Source: UBA2093 sp044340485 (GTDB lineage: Bacteria > Actinomycetota > Acidimicrobiia > Acidimicrobiales > Ilumatobacteraceae). Taken from it: 15,415 nucleotides of DNA. The stretch's first letter is position 1; each line of letters opens with the position of its first letter. A program made the position numbers and the translations under genes. Shown piece after piece: positions 1-6,826 of the stretch. Below the pieces are notes generated by a model. That model was not told the DNA's origin and ran no database searches. It saw nothing but the letters and a program-made list of their open reading frames with translations. The stretch covers positions 1-15,415 of the forward strand of contig JBIITN010000035.1 of assembly GCA_044340485.1 (NCBI GenBank), given 5' to 3'.

Positions 1-299
1 CCAGCGCCACCACGTGGTGCACGGGTGCTGGTAACACGCTTTGCGTATGGCAACAGCGCCATTTCGCGAGCGTTCTTGATGGCGTTTGCCAACTCACGCT
101 GCTCTTGCACTGTTGTGCCACTCACTGCACGACCACGGATTTTTGAACGATCCGACATGAACTTTTGCAGAAGAGATACATCTTTGTAATCGATGTATTC
201 CACTTTGTCGATCTTGAGTGGATTGGCTTTTTTCTTAAACTTGCGTGCGTTTTCGCGAAGTGCGCGGGCGCTACGAGCTTTGTTTTTCTTGCTTGTCAT
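1..299 (-). CDS. rpsR: 30S ribosomal protein S18 (3' end outside window)
   Basis: S18 of the small ribosomal subunit, which pairs with S6 on the platform. Reading down from the ATG at 299 gives MTSKKNKARSARALRENARK, then a lysine-rich stretch and the S18 core: YIDYKDVSLLQKFMSDRSKI at about residues 38-57, then RGRAVSGTTVQEQRELANAI and AREMALLPYAKRV. No stop is reached before the window edge, so about 99 residues are visible and the C-terminus (after TSTRAPRGGA) is cut. The basic N-terminal tail is longer than in the E. coli protein, as is common for S18 in several phyla. An AAAGGA ribosome binding site lies 7 bases before the ATG. It is the third gene of the rpsF-ssb-rpsR operon and starts 15 bases after the ssb stop; rplI and dnaB would be expected beyond the left edge. 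Confidence 0.95.
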   Translation of the reverse strand, partial: MTSKKNKARSARALRENARKFKKKANPLKIDKVEYIDYKDVSLLQKFMSDRSKIRGRAVSGTTVQEQRELANAIKNAREMALLPYAKRVTSTRAPRGGA

Positions 300-314
300 T
301 GTTGTTCCTTTCGA

Positions 315-752
315 TCAGAACGGTTCTTCGTCGGTCGGGAAATAGTCGGCAGCAGGTGCTGAAGTGGGACGTGATCCACCGCCACCACCACCTTCGCCGC
401 GTGGTGTGCGCTCGACTTGTGCCGTTGCCCAACGAAGGCTCGGGCCAATTTCGTCGGCGTTGACTTCAATTGCTGTGCGCTTTTCGCCTTCGCGATTGGT
501 GTATTCGCGTTGCTCCAAACGACCGTTCACAACCACGCGCATTCCCTTAGTGAGGGTGGCAGCAGCGTTTTCGCCTAACTGACCCCATGCGGTGATGTTG
601 AAGTACGAGGTTTGTTCTTGCCATTCGCCGTTGACCTGGTAGCGGCGACTAACGGCAATGCCAAAAGATGCCACGCCACGCCCACCAGTTGTGAAGCGAA
701 GCTCGGGATCTCGGGTGAGATTGCCTACGAGAGTGATGTTGTTATCAGCCAT
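315..752 (-). CDS. ssb: single-stranded DNA-binding protein
   Basis: SSB binds single-stranded DNA at forks and repair sites and recruits partner proteins through its C-terminal tip. The 145-residue protein has the OB fold in residues 1-108: NITLVGNLTRDPELRFTTGG at the start, then SRRYQVNGEWQEQTSYFNIT and the strand VVVNGRLEQREYTNREGEKR. A short Gly-rich, flexible linker (GEGGGGGG, about residues 119-126) leads to an acidic tip ending DEEPF. The tip keeps the Pro-Phe that docks partners, although the usual DDDIPF is altered. The start is set by AAGGA 7 bases upstream. The gene lies 61 bases after rpsF and 15 before rpsR, so it is co-transcribed with them. Length is normal to slightly short for the family. 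Confidence 0.96.
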   Translation of the reverse strand: MADNNITLVGNLTRDPELRFTTGGRGVASFGIAVSRRYQVNGEWQEQTSYFNITAWGQLGENAAATLTKGMRVVVNGRLEQREYTNREGEKRTAIEVNADEIGPSLRWATAQVERTPRGEGGGGGGSRPTSAPAADYFPTDEEPF

Positions 753-813
753 GATGATTCCTTAATTCGAGTGGTGCGTAACCTACGGGAGCGGTGTGCC
801 CAATAAAGACGGC

Positions 814-1140
814 TCACACCGCCGAGGCCATGCCACGTCGAGCAGCTTCATGATCTGGGAGACGAAGCAACTTGTGACGGACAACGTCGTCTGAGATACG
901 GAACGTGCGCTCAACATCGTCGAGTGCGCCACCAGGTGCCAAGACGTTGAACACTGCATAGAAGCCCTCATCTTTTTTGTTGATGGGATATGCCAAACGA
1001 CGACGTCCCCACCAATCGGGGTCTCCGTGAATCGAGCCGCCAGCTGCGGTGATGGATTGGGAAATGGTTCGTACCCAACCGTGTGCAGTGTTCTCATCGA
1101 GATCGCCGCTGATTATTACCATGAGTTCATACGCACGCAT
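814..1140 (-). CDS. rpsF: 30S ribosomal protein S6
   Basis: S6 binds the central domain of 16S rRNA together with S18. The 108-residue protein begins MRAYELMVIISGDLDENTAH and contains the family signature around residues 46-62 (WWGRRRLAYPINKKDEG), followed by FYAVFNVLAP. The C-terminus (LRLPDHEAARRGMASAV) is a short flexible tail. I start at the ATG at 1140, although the frame stays open upstream to 1245, because the family begins with this RxYELM motif and a strong GGGAGGT ribosome binding site sits 7 bases before it. It is the first gene of the rpsF-ssb-rpsR operon. A hairpin directly ahead of the ribosome binding site may be an S6:S18 feedback leader. Confidence 0.96.
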   Translation of the reverse strand: MRAYELMVIISGDLDENTAHGWVRTISQSITAAGGSIHGDPDWWGRRRLAYPINKKDEGFYAVFNVLAPGGALDDVERTFRISDDVVRHKLLRLPDHEAARRGMASAV

Positions 1141-1158
1141 GCGCTGATACCTCCCTCT

Positions 1159-1183
1159 GGACCCAGGTCTTTGTCCTGGGGCC
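1159..1183 (-). promoter_or_regulatory. rpsF leader hairpin, possible S6:S18 autoregulatory site
   Basis: In the minus-strand transcript, CCCAGG (1180-1175) and CCTGGG (1167-1162) form a six-pair stem around a seven-base loop ACAAAGA. A mismatch and two further G-C pairs (1183-1182 with 1160-1159) extend it. The stem ends two bases before the GAGGGAGG ribosome binding site at 1157-1150. A competing stem of CCCC (1194-1191) with GGGG (1185-1182) shares bases with it. Many bacteria regulate rpsF with a leader bound by S6:S18. Position and mutually exclusive pairing fit that role, but I could not match the conserved binding motif with certainty. Confidence 0.4.
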
Positions 1184-1215
1184 CCGCGATGGGGCAGGGT
1201 GAATATGACCTCGTG

Positions 1216-1221
1216 AGCGTA
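1216..1221 (-). promoter_or_regulatory. candidate -10 of rpsF operon promoter
   Basis: TACGCT on the minus strand fits the actinobacterial TANNNT -10 form. A poor -35 match (TGTCCA, 1244-1239) lies 17 bases further upstream. Transcription from here would give an rpsF leader of about 70 bases that includes the hairpin at 1159-1183. TATTCA at 1205-1200 is an alternative. Placement is tentative. Confidence 0.25.
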
Positions 1222-1292
1222 TCGGCACTTTTGCCATGTGGACACCCGCGGCCCGCGCGAGGCAAAACGGCCCGCTGCGGTTCATTGCCCAG

Positions 1293-1298
1293 TACCTT
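1293..1298 (+). promoter_or_regulatory. -10 element of a probable leaderless promoter
   Basis: TACCTT is followed by exactly six bases and then the GTG at 1305, so transcription would start at or next to the first base of the start codon. No ribosome binding site precedes that GTG. The pattern recurs before other genes here (1912, 9399, 10403). Confidence 0.45.
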
Positions 1299-1304
1299 TA
1301 GGGC

Positions 1305-1484
1305 GTGAGCGAATTTGGCGAACGAGGCGCGTGCGAAAGTTGTGGCACTCCCGACGAAATCATCTATCGGGTGCAACGCGAGTACTTAAGTTCTGAGCCC
1401 GGCGGTCAATCGACGGTGCTGCCCGATGTAGAGAAGTGGTGTTTTGCATGTTGCACCCACTACCCCCATCGCATGCTCGACTAA
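1305..1484 (+). CDS. small CxxC zinc-ribbon-like protein
   Basis: A 59-residue protein of unknown function, starting at GTG 1305: MSEFGERGACESCGTPDEII, then YRVQREYLSSEPGG, and ending with VEKWCFACCTHYPHRMLD. Two cysteine pairs, CESC (residues 10-13) and CFAC (46-49), about 32 residues apart, suggest one bound zinc. I recall similar short actinobacterial proteins with a CxxC near the N-terminus and a WCFxC-THYPH ending, but cannot name the family. The gene ends four bases before the stop of the convergent DUF5318 gene, another small zinc-ribbon protein, and shares its upstream region with the divergent rpsF operon. The start is chosen because the protein begins just before the first CxxC and a TANNNT hexamer lies six bases upstream. 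Confidence 0.65.
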   Translation: MSEFGERGACESCGTPDEIIYRVQREYLSSEPGGQSTVLPDVEKWCFACCTHYPHRMLD

Positions 1485-1488
1485 CGCT

Positions 1489-1875
1489 TCAGCCCATCGC
1501 GGTGCGACGTCGCCGTCCCGTAATTGGCAACACACGCAATAGGTGATGCCACCTACATGATGGGCACGCTTCTACAACGTAGGCCGCATAGTCATGTGGC
1601 TGGCGTTGTAACTTTTCCACTTCACGTTTATCGGTGAGACACTTCCCGTGTTTTGGTAATCCGTGACCGAACACATACGTCAGCAACACCACGTTGACTT
1701 CTGCACAAATAGGACATGGGGTGTCCGTTGATTCACCCACGTTGCGTGCAGCACGAATGAGTTCGGGATGCGCATCGCACACAGTGTCTTTGCTGATGCG
1801 ACCGCGTTTGAACTCATTGATCAATGCACGTCGAGCCAAACGATGGTCGACAATGCCGGCACCCCCGCGCAGCAT
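1489..1875 (-). CDS. DUF5318 zinc-ribbon protein
   Basis: Member of the actinobacterial DUF5318 family (from memory, related to M. tuberculosis Rv0049, which lies close to the ponA1 and rpsF genes there). Molecular role unknown. With the ATG at 1875 the protein has 128 residues. The N-terminal helix reads VDHRLARRALINEFKRGR, followed by the family hallmark VCDAHPELIRAARNVGE at about residues 33-49. Two cysteine pairs, CPIC (about 54-57) and CPSC (about 105-108), probably form one zinc site. No good ribosome binding site is visible for ATG 1875, 1893 or 1905. I chose 1875 because the family normally begins a few residues before VDxRLARRAL. It is divergent from the methyltransferase at 1924 with only 48 bases between starts. 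Confidence 0.85.
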   Translation of the reverse strand: MLRGGAGIVDHRLARRALINEFKRGRISKDTVCDAHPELIRAARNVGESTDTPCPICAEVNVVLLTYVFGHGLPKHGKCLTDKREVEKLQRQPHDYAAYVVEACPSCRWHHLLRVLPITGRRRRTAMG

Positions 1876-1911
1876 GTCGACAGAGAACGTCATGCACAGG
1901 AACATTAGCCA

Positions 1912-1917
1912 TAGACT
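1912..1917 (+). promoter_or_regulatory. -10 element of a probable leaderless promoter
   Basis: TAGACT, then six bases, then the ATG of the methyltransferase at 1924, with no ribosome binding site between. This places the transcription start at the A of the start codon. It lies within the narrow gap to the divergent DUF5318 gene. No convincing -35 is seen. Confidence 0.5.
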
Positions 1918-1923
1918 TCGTCC

Positions 1924-2544
1924 ATGACACAAGATTTCGGTGTGCCAGAAATCAGTTTTGGCCCCGACGTGGTCACCGATGCTGAATTGCGCGTGTGTGG
2001 TGACCTTCGTGGCAAGCGAATGTTGGAAATGGGCATCTACGGTGCCATCCCTAATTGCGTTGTTGCCGCACAAAAAGGTGCGCGCTCTATCGCGGTTGAC
2101 CCAAACGCCACTCACATCGCACAGGCACGTGCCGCGGCGTCACAGGCAGAGGTTGCAGTTGAATTTCATCACAACGACATTGCAGACCTTGGCCTTATGC
2201 GCAGCGCATCGCTTGATCTTGTGTTGTGTGTGTACCAAATAACAATAAACACCGACGAGGCGCGTCTTTTTCGTCAAGTGCACCGCGTGCTCAAACCGGA
2301 AGCCGGATTTGTGTTTGTGATCGGACACCCCGCTGCTGCCATTTTTGATGGCGATGGCGCAGGAAACAATGTCACCATTCAACGCCAATACGGTTCCACC
2401 ACCCCAACCATTGGACAACTGGCAATGAGCCTGCAGCGCGCCAATTTCTCGATCGACATTATGCACGAGCTCACCTCGCTTCGTCAGCCGCGTGCTGTGG
2501 TGCCATCGACTCTTGTTGTGCGCGCGCGCAAACTTGGTTCGTAG
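1924..2544 (+). CDS. class I SAM-dependent methyltransferase
   Basis: A 206-residue predicted methyltransferase of unknown substrate. The Rossmann-like order is visible. Motif I is around residues 34-43 (MLEMGIYGAI), motif II ends in the acidic SIAVDP (about 55-60) that would bind the ribose of S-adenosylmethionine, motif III is HHNDIADLGL (about 82-91), motif IV is SLDLVLCVYQ (about 96-105), and the post-motif helix is VHRVLKPEAGFVFVIGHP. Motif I departs from the usual ExGxGxG: the second and third glycines are replaced (EMGIYGAIP). The acidic residue of motif II is kept, so activity is plausible but not assured. The stop lies 19 bases from the convergent pcnA stop. It appears to be a single-gene unit with a leaderless-type promoter. 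Confidence 0.8.
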   Translation: MTQDFGVPEISFGPDVVTDAELRVCGDLRGKRMLEMGIYGAIPNCVVAAQKGARSIAVDPNATHIAQARAAASQAEVAVEFHHNDIADLGLMRSASLDLVLCVYQITINTDEARLFRQVHRVLKPEAGFVFVIGHPAAAIFDGDGAGNNVTIQRQYGSTTPTIGQLAMSLQRANFSIDIMHELTSLRQPRAVVPSTLVVRARKLGS

Positions 2545-2563
2545 AGACTGCGACGAATAGTTC

Positions 2564-4021
2564 CTATACGCGCGGACGTCGCGAGCGTTTCAACGCCCCA
2601 ACATTGTCCTTGTTTTCTTCCCACCACGAGATCAAGCGCGCACGTATTGCCTCATCACCGATGACGCCTTCTTCTAAACGAATGTCCATGAGATATTCGA
2701 GCGCGGCGCCAACGATGGGACCAGCAGGAACACTAAGTACATCCATTACTTGTTGACCATCAAGTTCAGGGCGAAGTTTCTGTAGCTCTTCCTTCGCATT
2801 CAGCTCCGCAATACGCGTTTCCAAATCGTCCATACGCGATGACAGGATGCGAGCCTTCTTTTCATTACGTGTTGTGCAGTCACAACGTGTGAGCACGTTT
2901 AGCTCGGCGAGTTGATCTCCTGCATCACGCACATACCGACGGACAGCGCTATCTGTCCACCCCATTTGATAGGTGTGAAAACGTAAGTGCAGCGCAACAA
3001 GTTCGGTGATTGCTTCAATATCGTCGTTCGGGTATTTCAATTCGCGCAAACGATGTTTTGTCATGCGCGCACCTTCTACCTCGTGGTGATAGAAGGTCAC
3101 ACCTTTTCCGTCTTTCACGCCACGTGTTTTGGGTTTTCCAATGTCATGAAATAGAGCGGCAAGACGCGTGCGCCGAAAATCAAAATCAGGTGATGCGTCT
3201 GGACGCACATTTTCCACAACAGCAATGGAATGCGTCAGCACATCTTTATGGCGATGGATGGGATCTTGCTCTAGTCGCATTGCAGGTAACTCGGGCAGGA
3301 AGTAATCCGCGAGACCTGTGTCAATAAGAAACCACAAACCATGACTTGGATGATTTGTAATCATCAAACGATCAAGTTCGTGGCGAATACGTTCGGCGGA
3401 AACAATCTTCAATCGTTCTGCCATTGCTTTTACCGCTGTAGTGAGGGCAGGCTCTGGTGCAACTTCTAATTGTGAAACGAATCGTGCGGCGCGCAACATA
3501 CGAAGCGGGTCGTCGCTGAAGCTTTCCTCTGGCGATAACGGCGTACGTAAAATACGATTCATGAGATCATCGACGCCACCGTATGGGTCGACCAACGTCG
3601 GAGTGTCGCTTGTTAACTCAAGAGCCATCGCGTTGATTGTGAAATCGCGCCGCGACAAGTCGACCTCAATCGAATCGCCATATTGCACTTCGGGCTTACG
3701 TGAATCTGGCGAATACGCCTCGGCACGGTGCGTGGTGATTTCATAACTACGGCCATTGATCTGAAGACCAATGGTGCCGAACTTCTCTCCCTGGGTCCAC
3801 ACCGCATCAGCTATGCCAGCAACCAACTTCTTGGTCTCTTCTGGTCGCGCAGTAGTAGTGGCATCGAAATCCATGTCGGCACGCAGAGCGTCGACATCGG
3901 TAGCCATTAATAAGTCCCTGACGGTGCCACCGACTAGATAGAGGCGGTGGCCAGCATCACGAAAACGCTGCGCCAAAGGCGCCATTTCGTCGAGGATCGG
4001 GGCAAAACGTATAGGGACCAT
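2564..4021 (-). CDS. pcnA: CCA tRNA nucleotidyltransferase
   Basis: Adds or repairs the 3' CCA end of tRNAs. The 485-residue protein has the class II nucleotidyltransferase head: GG (31-32) in YLVGGTVRDLL, the metal-binding D49/D51 in RADMDFDATT, and RRDFTINAMA (124-133). These are followed by the RNA-binding neck, including DPLRMLRAARF (171-181), and an HD phosphohydrolase domain with LFHDIGKPKTR (290-300). The HD tail is the usual arrangement in actinobacterial members, often named PcnA or Cca. Length is normal. The start at 4021 overlaps the start of the divergent GNAT gene; M13 (3985) is an alternative that would still leave the GG motif intact. From memory this is the Rv3907c position of the conserved actinobacterial block. 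Confidence 0.95.
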   Translation of the reverse strand: MVPIRFAPILDEMAPLAQRFRDAGHRLYLVGGTVRDLLMATDVDALRADMDFDATTTARPEETKKLVAGIADAVWTQGEKFGTIGLQINGRSYEITTHRAEAYSPDSRKPEVQYGDSIEVDLSRRDFTINAMALELTSDTPTLVDPYGGVDDLMNRILRTPLSPEESFSDDPLRMLRAARFVSQLEVAPEPALTTAVKAMAERLKIVSAERIRHELDRLMITNHPSHGLWFLIDTGLADYFLPELPAMRLEQDPIHRHKDVLTHSIAVVENVRPDASPDFDFRRTRLAALFHDIGKPKTRGVKDGKGVTFYHHEVEGARMTKHRLRELKYPNDDIEAITELVALHLRFHTYQMGWTDSAVRRYVRDAGDQLAELNVLTRCDCTTRNEKKARILSSRMDDLETRIAELNAKEELQKLRPELDGQQVMDVLSVPAGPIVGAALEYLMDIRLEEGVIGDEAIRARLISWWEENKDNVGALKRSRRPRV

Positions 4022-4826
4022 GGGTGTTGTCTCAGACTACGTTCGAGAGGTGCCCAATATCGCTCATATTCGCACTCCGATTGTTTTGTGGTCTGGTGCG
4101 ATGACGGCCTCACTTCGCACTTGGCCACACGATCCAGCGATCGGTTTTTTATTGCTGTCGGGTGGTCACGACATGCAACGCTCACTTCCGTCGTCTGATG
4201 TCGTTGCATCGTGGGAACACGACATTATTGAGCGTGGCTTTCAACATATTCGTACGAACGCAGTGGCTCCAACGGTGGCAAAAGAACTCGGCGAACGTGG
4301 TTACACAACTGCACAAGAGTTAAGCGTGCTGCAAGTAAACACCTATCTCGCACCCGTTCCCCCCGTTGCCGAAGACCTTCGTCCAAAGCGAGTGAGGTTG
4401 TCGCGCTATCGGATTGGTCGCAACAACAACATCTCGCGAGAATTAGTTCAGCTTGATTGTGCAGCCTTTGGTGTCGAATGGGGTCTTGACCACATTGCAC
4501 TGCGAGAGGCCCTTCGCGCCACAACAATGTCTGAGATCTTTGTGGTGCGACGACGCGAGATCGAGGGATTCATTTTGGTGGGCGCAAGTGATAATCGCGG
4601 ATACATCCAACGACTTGCTGTTCACCCGCAACATCAACGTTCAGGAGTCGCAGCGACACTACTTTCCACCGCTCTTGCGTGGCTACGAACGCGACAATGC
4701 GAAGAAACGGTTGTCAACACAGAATTCACCAATACTGCCGCGCTGAATCTCTACCGCAAGTTTGGCTTTGCTGAATTGCCCTACCATTTAACGGTAATGG
4801 AAAAACACATGGACATACAACTATGA
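4020..4826 (+). CDS. GNAT family N-acetyltransferase
   Basis: A 268-residue protein with a C-terminal acetyl-CoA-binding GNAT domain (about residues 125-262). Motif A reads IQRLAVHPQHQRSGVAATLL (196-215), with the QRSGVA pyrophosphate loop, and the family ending NLYRKFGF is at 243-250. The N-terminal half (about 28-110) is less recognisable and may be a degenerate second GNAT domain. The substrate is unknown. The ATG at 4020 shares two bases with the pcnA start; ATG 4101 (residue 28) is a real alternative, since the first 27 residues show no clear conservation. The stop overlaps the start of the DUF6049 gene by four bases (ATGA), so the two are translationally coupled. In mycobacteria, from memory, a MutT-type protein occupies this slot. 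Confidence 0.85.
   Translation: MGVVSDYVREVPNIAHIRTPIVLWSGAMTASLRTWPHDPAIGFLLLSGGHDMQRSLPSSDVVASWEHDIIERGFQHIRTNAVAPTVAKELGERGYTTAQELSVLQVNTYLAPVPPVAEDLRPKRVRLSRYRIGRNNNISRELVQLDCAAFGVEWGLDHIALREALRATTMSEIFVVRRREIEGFILVGASDNRGYIQRLAVHPQHQRSGVAATLLSTALAWLRTRQCEETVVNTEFTNTAALNLYRKFGFAELPYHLTVMEKHMDIQL
4034..4039 (-). promoter_or_regulatory. candidate -10 of pcnA promoter, inside the GNAT gene
   Basis: On the minus strand TAGTCT stands 12 bases before the pcnA ATG, which would give a leader of about five bases. It lies within codons 5-7 of the divergent GNAT gene. The hexamer has the same TAGNNT form as other promoters in the window. Confidence 0.35.
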
Positions 4827-6826
4827 GTGTCTTGCCAATGACACGTCAGCGCATCACTGCGGTTGTCGCCACGTGTCTTGTTGTTCTTGTGTCAATACTT
4901 GTGGTTTCTCCATCTTTGTCGTCCACTCGTGTGCGCGCGGCCACTCCCGATGGAACAATGGAAATTATTGAGCAGCCATTTTCTGTTCGAACATCGCAAT
5001 ACGGTGTATTTCGCGTTCTTGTTCCAGAGTCAGTGTCGCAAGACAACAATGCAACAATTGAAGTGCGCGTTCACCAACGCGTGACGTCACGGAAACAACT
5101 TCAAGAGATTTCAGATGACAGTGCCATTCCACGTGTTACTGATGTTGCAACAGTTGCTATTCCGAACATTCCTGTTGATGAAAACGGAGCGCTTCTAGTG
5201 CGCGTACCACTACAAGCCTCTAATCGAGGGCTTTCTGGTCTGTATATGGCGGAAATAGGCATGTATCCCATTTCCATAGTTGTGCGGCAAAGTGGAAAGA
5301 TCACCGCTCAGACTCTGACCTATCTTCATCGCGTCGCGCCAAACAGCACCACCGAAGCCGTCACAACTTCAATCGTTGTGGCATTGCGGGCAACACCATC
5401 CATTCAGCCAAACGGTGAAGTTGCGGTCAATGACGACCTACGAAATCGTGTGCGCCGCTTCATCGACACCATCACCACGGTTAATGCACCTTTTACTATC
5501 GCGGTTCAACCTGAGATTCTTTGGTCGTTACAGAACTCAACCAACAATCAAGATGGCGCATTATTTACAAGCTTGACCGATGCGCTTGCGGGTCGCACAC
5601 TCGCCTTATTGCCATTTGTTCCCATTGATGTATCTGCTGCAAGTCGTGCAGGTGCGGCAGAAGATTACTTACGTCAATTGCGTCTTGGAGAAGATGTGTT
5701 AATCCAACTGCTTCCTAACAGCGTTATCCAACGCACCACAGCGATCATCACCGATCCATTAGACGAAGAAGGTATTGACCTGCTTCGCGATGCAGGTCGA
5801 CGCACTATCGTTCTCACGCCCTCTGCAATGGAAAAATTTCGTTACTCAACATCTCCATCAGTGAAAGGCGTTGCAAATCGTAATGATGCTTCCCCAATGA
5901 CACTGTTGTTGTCAGATGAAACTCTGCACGACGTAATGACATCACCAGTTAATCGACACGTAGAACGTGCACATCGCATGGTTGCTGAATTGATATTGCA
6001 TCGCACAGACCTCGAAACGAATGGAATCAAAACAGCGAACATGCGATTCGTTATTTCTACATTCGACGGTTCACAGACATCCCAACAATTACTGCAGTCG
6101 CTTACTACCTTGTTGCGCCGCGATGTGGGGTTCACCCTTATCAATAGTGCTCTCGACTCTGCTGCTATTTCTTCTGATGCCCAGGTCACAGTTCCCCGGA
6201 TCAGCTCTGGTGACATCAGCGAGCGCACCAATGCATTGGCCCAATTGCAAACGGAACGGGATGCCACCACCTCGATGTTGCCAGATGACGATCCACGCAT
6301 CATTTTCTGGGAACAACTCGATGGCCTCATTATCAGTTCCGTCGTTAGCGACTACCAGCCGTATGTCGACGGGTTGAAAACTCAATTTCAGAGTCTCCGC
6401 GACGCAGTTACTCTCGCTAACCCCGGCGCCATCACCCTGGGCAGTCGTAACGGCGACATCCGTTTCCAAATGCGTAACACTGCGCCAGAAGATCTGACCG
6501 TGCGAATTCTTATCAGTAGTCCGAAATTGGAATTTCCTGGAGGTGCCCAGGTCGTGACCCTCGCCGCCCAATCCACCACGGACATCGTCATTCCGGTCCG
6601 TACGAGAACAAATGGGCGCTTCCGAGTCCTCGTTTCGGTGACCACCCCTGAAGGCGACTACACAGTCATCGCCCCCACCACATTTTCCGCGCGCATCACC
6701 GCCATCGCAGGCCTTGGTCAATTAGTGATGATTAGTTTCATCCTGATTGTTCTTGCATGGTGGTGGGCGTCATGGCGAAAGTCTCGGCGTGAGCGCGCTC
6801 AAGGCGGTACGGTTTTACCTGCATGA
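4823..6826 (+). CDS. DUF6049 family exported membrane protein
   Basis: A 667-residue protein that, by position and architecture, corresponds to M. tuberculosis Rv3909 (DUF6049), which precedes mviN there; biochemical role unknown. A hydrophobic N-terminal segment (about 11-30) acts as signal peptide or anchor, with a possible cleavage after VRA (37-39). About 580 extracytoplasmic residues follow, rich in beta-type sequence and without cysteines that I noticed. A single C-terminal membrane helix (about 630-648, ending LAWWWASWRKSRRE) and a basic cytoplasmic tail close it. It is shorter than the roughly 800-residue mycobacterial protein. It overlaps the GNAT gene before and the DegV gene after by ATGA, so all three form one operon. 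Base composition changes abruptly inside the gene near 6150-6200, from about 43 % to about 60 % GC. Confidence 0.75.
   Translation: MSVLPMTRQRITAVVATCLVVLVSILVVSPSLSSTRVRAATPDGTMEIIEQPFSVRTSQYGVFRVLVPESVSQDNNATIEVRVHQRVTSRKQLQEISDDSAIPRVTDVATVAIPNIPVDENGALLVRVPLQASNRGLSGLYMAEIGMYPISIVVRQSGKITAQTLTYLHRVAPNSTTEAVTTSIVVALRATPSIQPNGEVAVNDDLRNRVRRFIDTITTVNAPFTIAVQPEILWSLQNSTNNQDGALFTSLTDALAGRTLALLPFVPIDVSAASRAGAAEDYLRQLRLGEDVLIQLLPNSVIQRTTAIITDPLDEEGIDLLRDAGRRTIVLTPSAMEKFRYSTSPSVKGVANRNDASPMTLLLSDETLHDVMTSPVNRHVERAHRMVAELILHRTDLETNGIKTANMRFVISTFDGSQTSQQLLQSLTTLLRRDVGFTLINSALDSAAISSDAQVTVPRISSGDISERTNALAQLQTERDATTSMLPDDDPRIIFWEQLDGLIISSVVSDYQPYVDGLKTQFQSLRDAVTLANPGAITLGSRNGDIRFQMRNTAPEDLTVRILISSPKLEFPGGAQVVTLAAQSTTDIVIPVRTRTNGRFRVLVSVTTPEGDYTVIAPTTFSARITAIAGLGQLVMISFILIVLAWWWASWRKSRRERAQGGTVLPA

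Noticed and set aside
1116..1376. Minus-strand frame upstream of rpsF, and the upstream extension of the S6 frame to 1245
   Set aside because: The region is the rpsF leader and promoter, and the family start with its ribosome binding site is at 1140.
3210..3218. TTTTCCACA DnaA-box variant inside pcnA
   Set aside because: Single variant site within coding sequence, without clustering or promoter context.
5842..6330. 162-codon open frame on the minus strand within the DUF6049 gene
   Set aside because: Lies opposite a supported gene in an operon, has a low-complexity Ser/Arg-rich translation and no family features.
6089..6721. 210-codon open frame on the minus strand opposite the 3' third of the DUF6049 gene
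   Set aside because: Its length is explained by the GC-rich patch, which lowers stop-codon frequency; the translation resembles no family and the sense strand is a supported gene.
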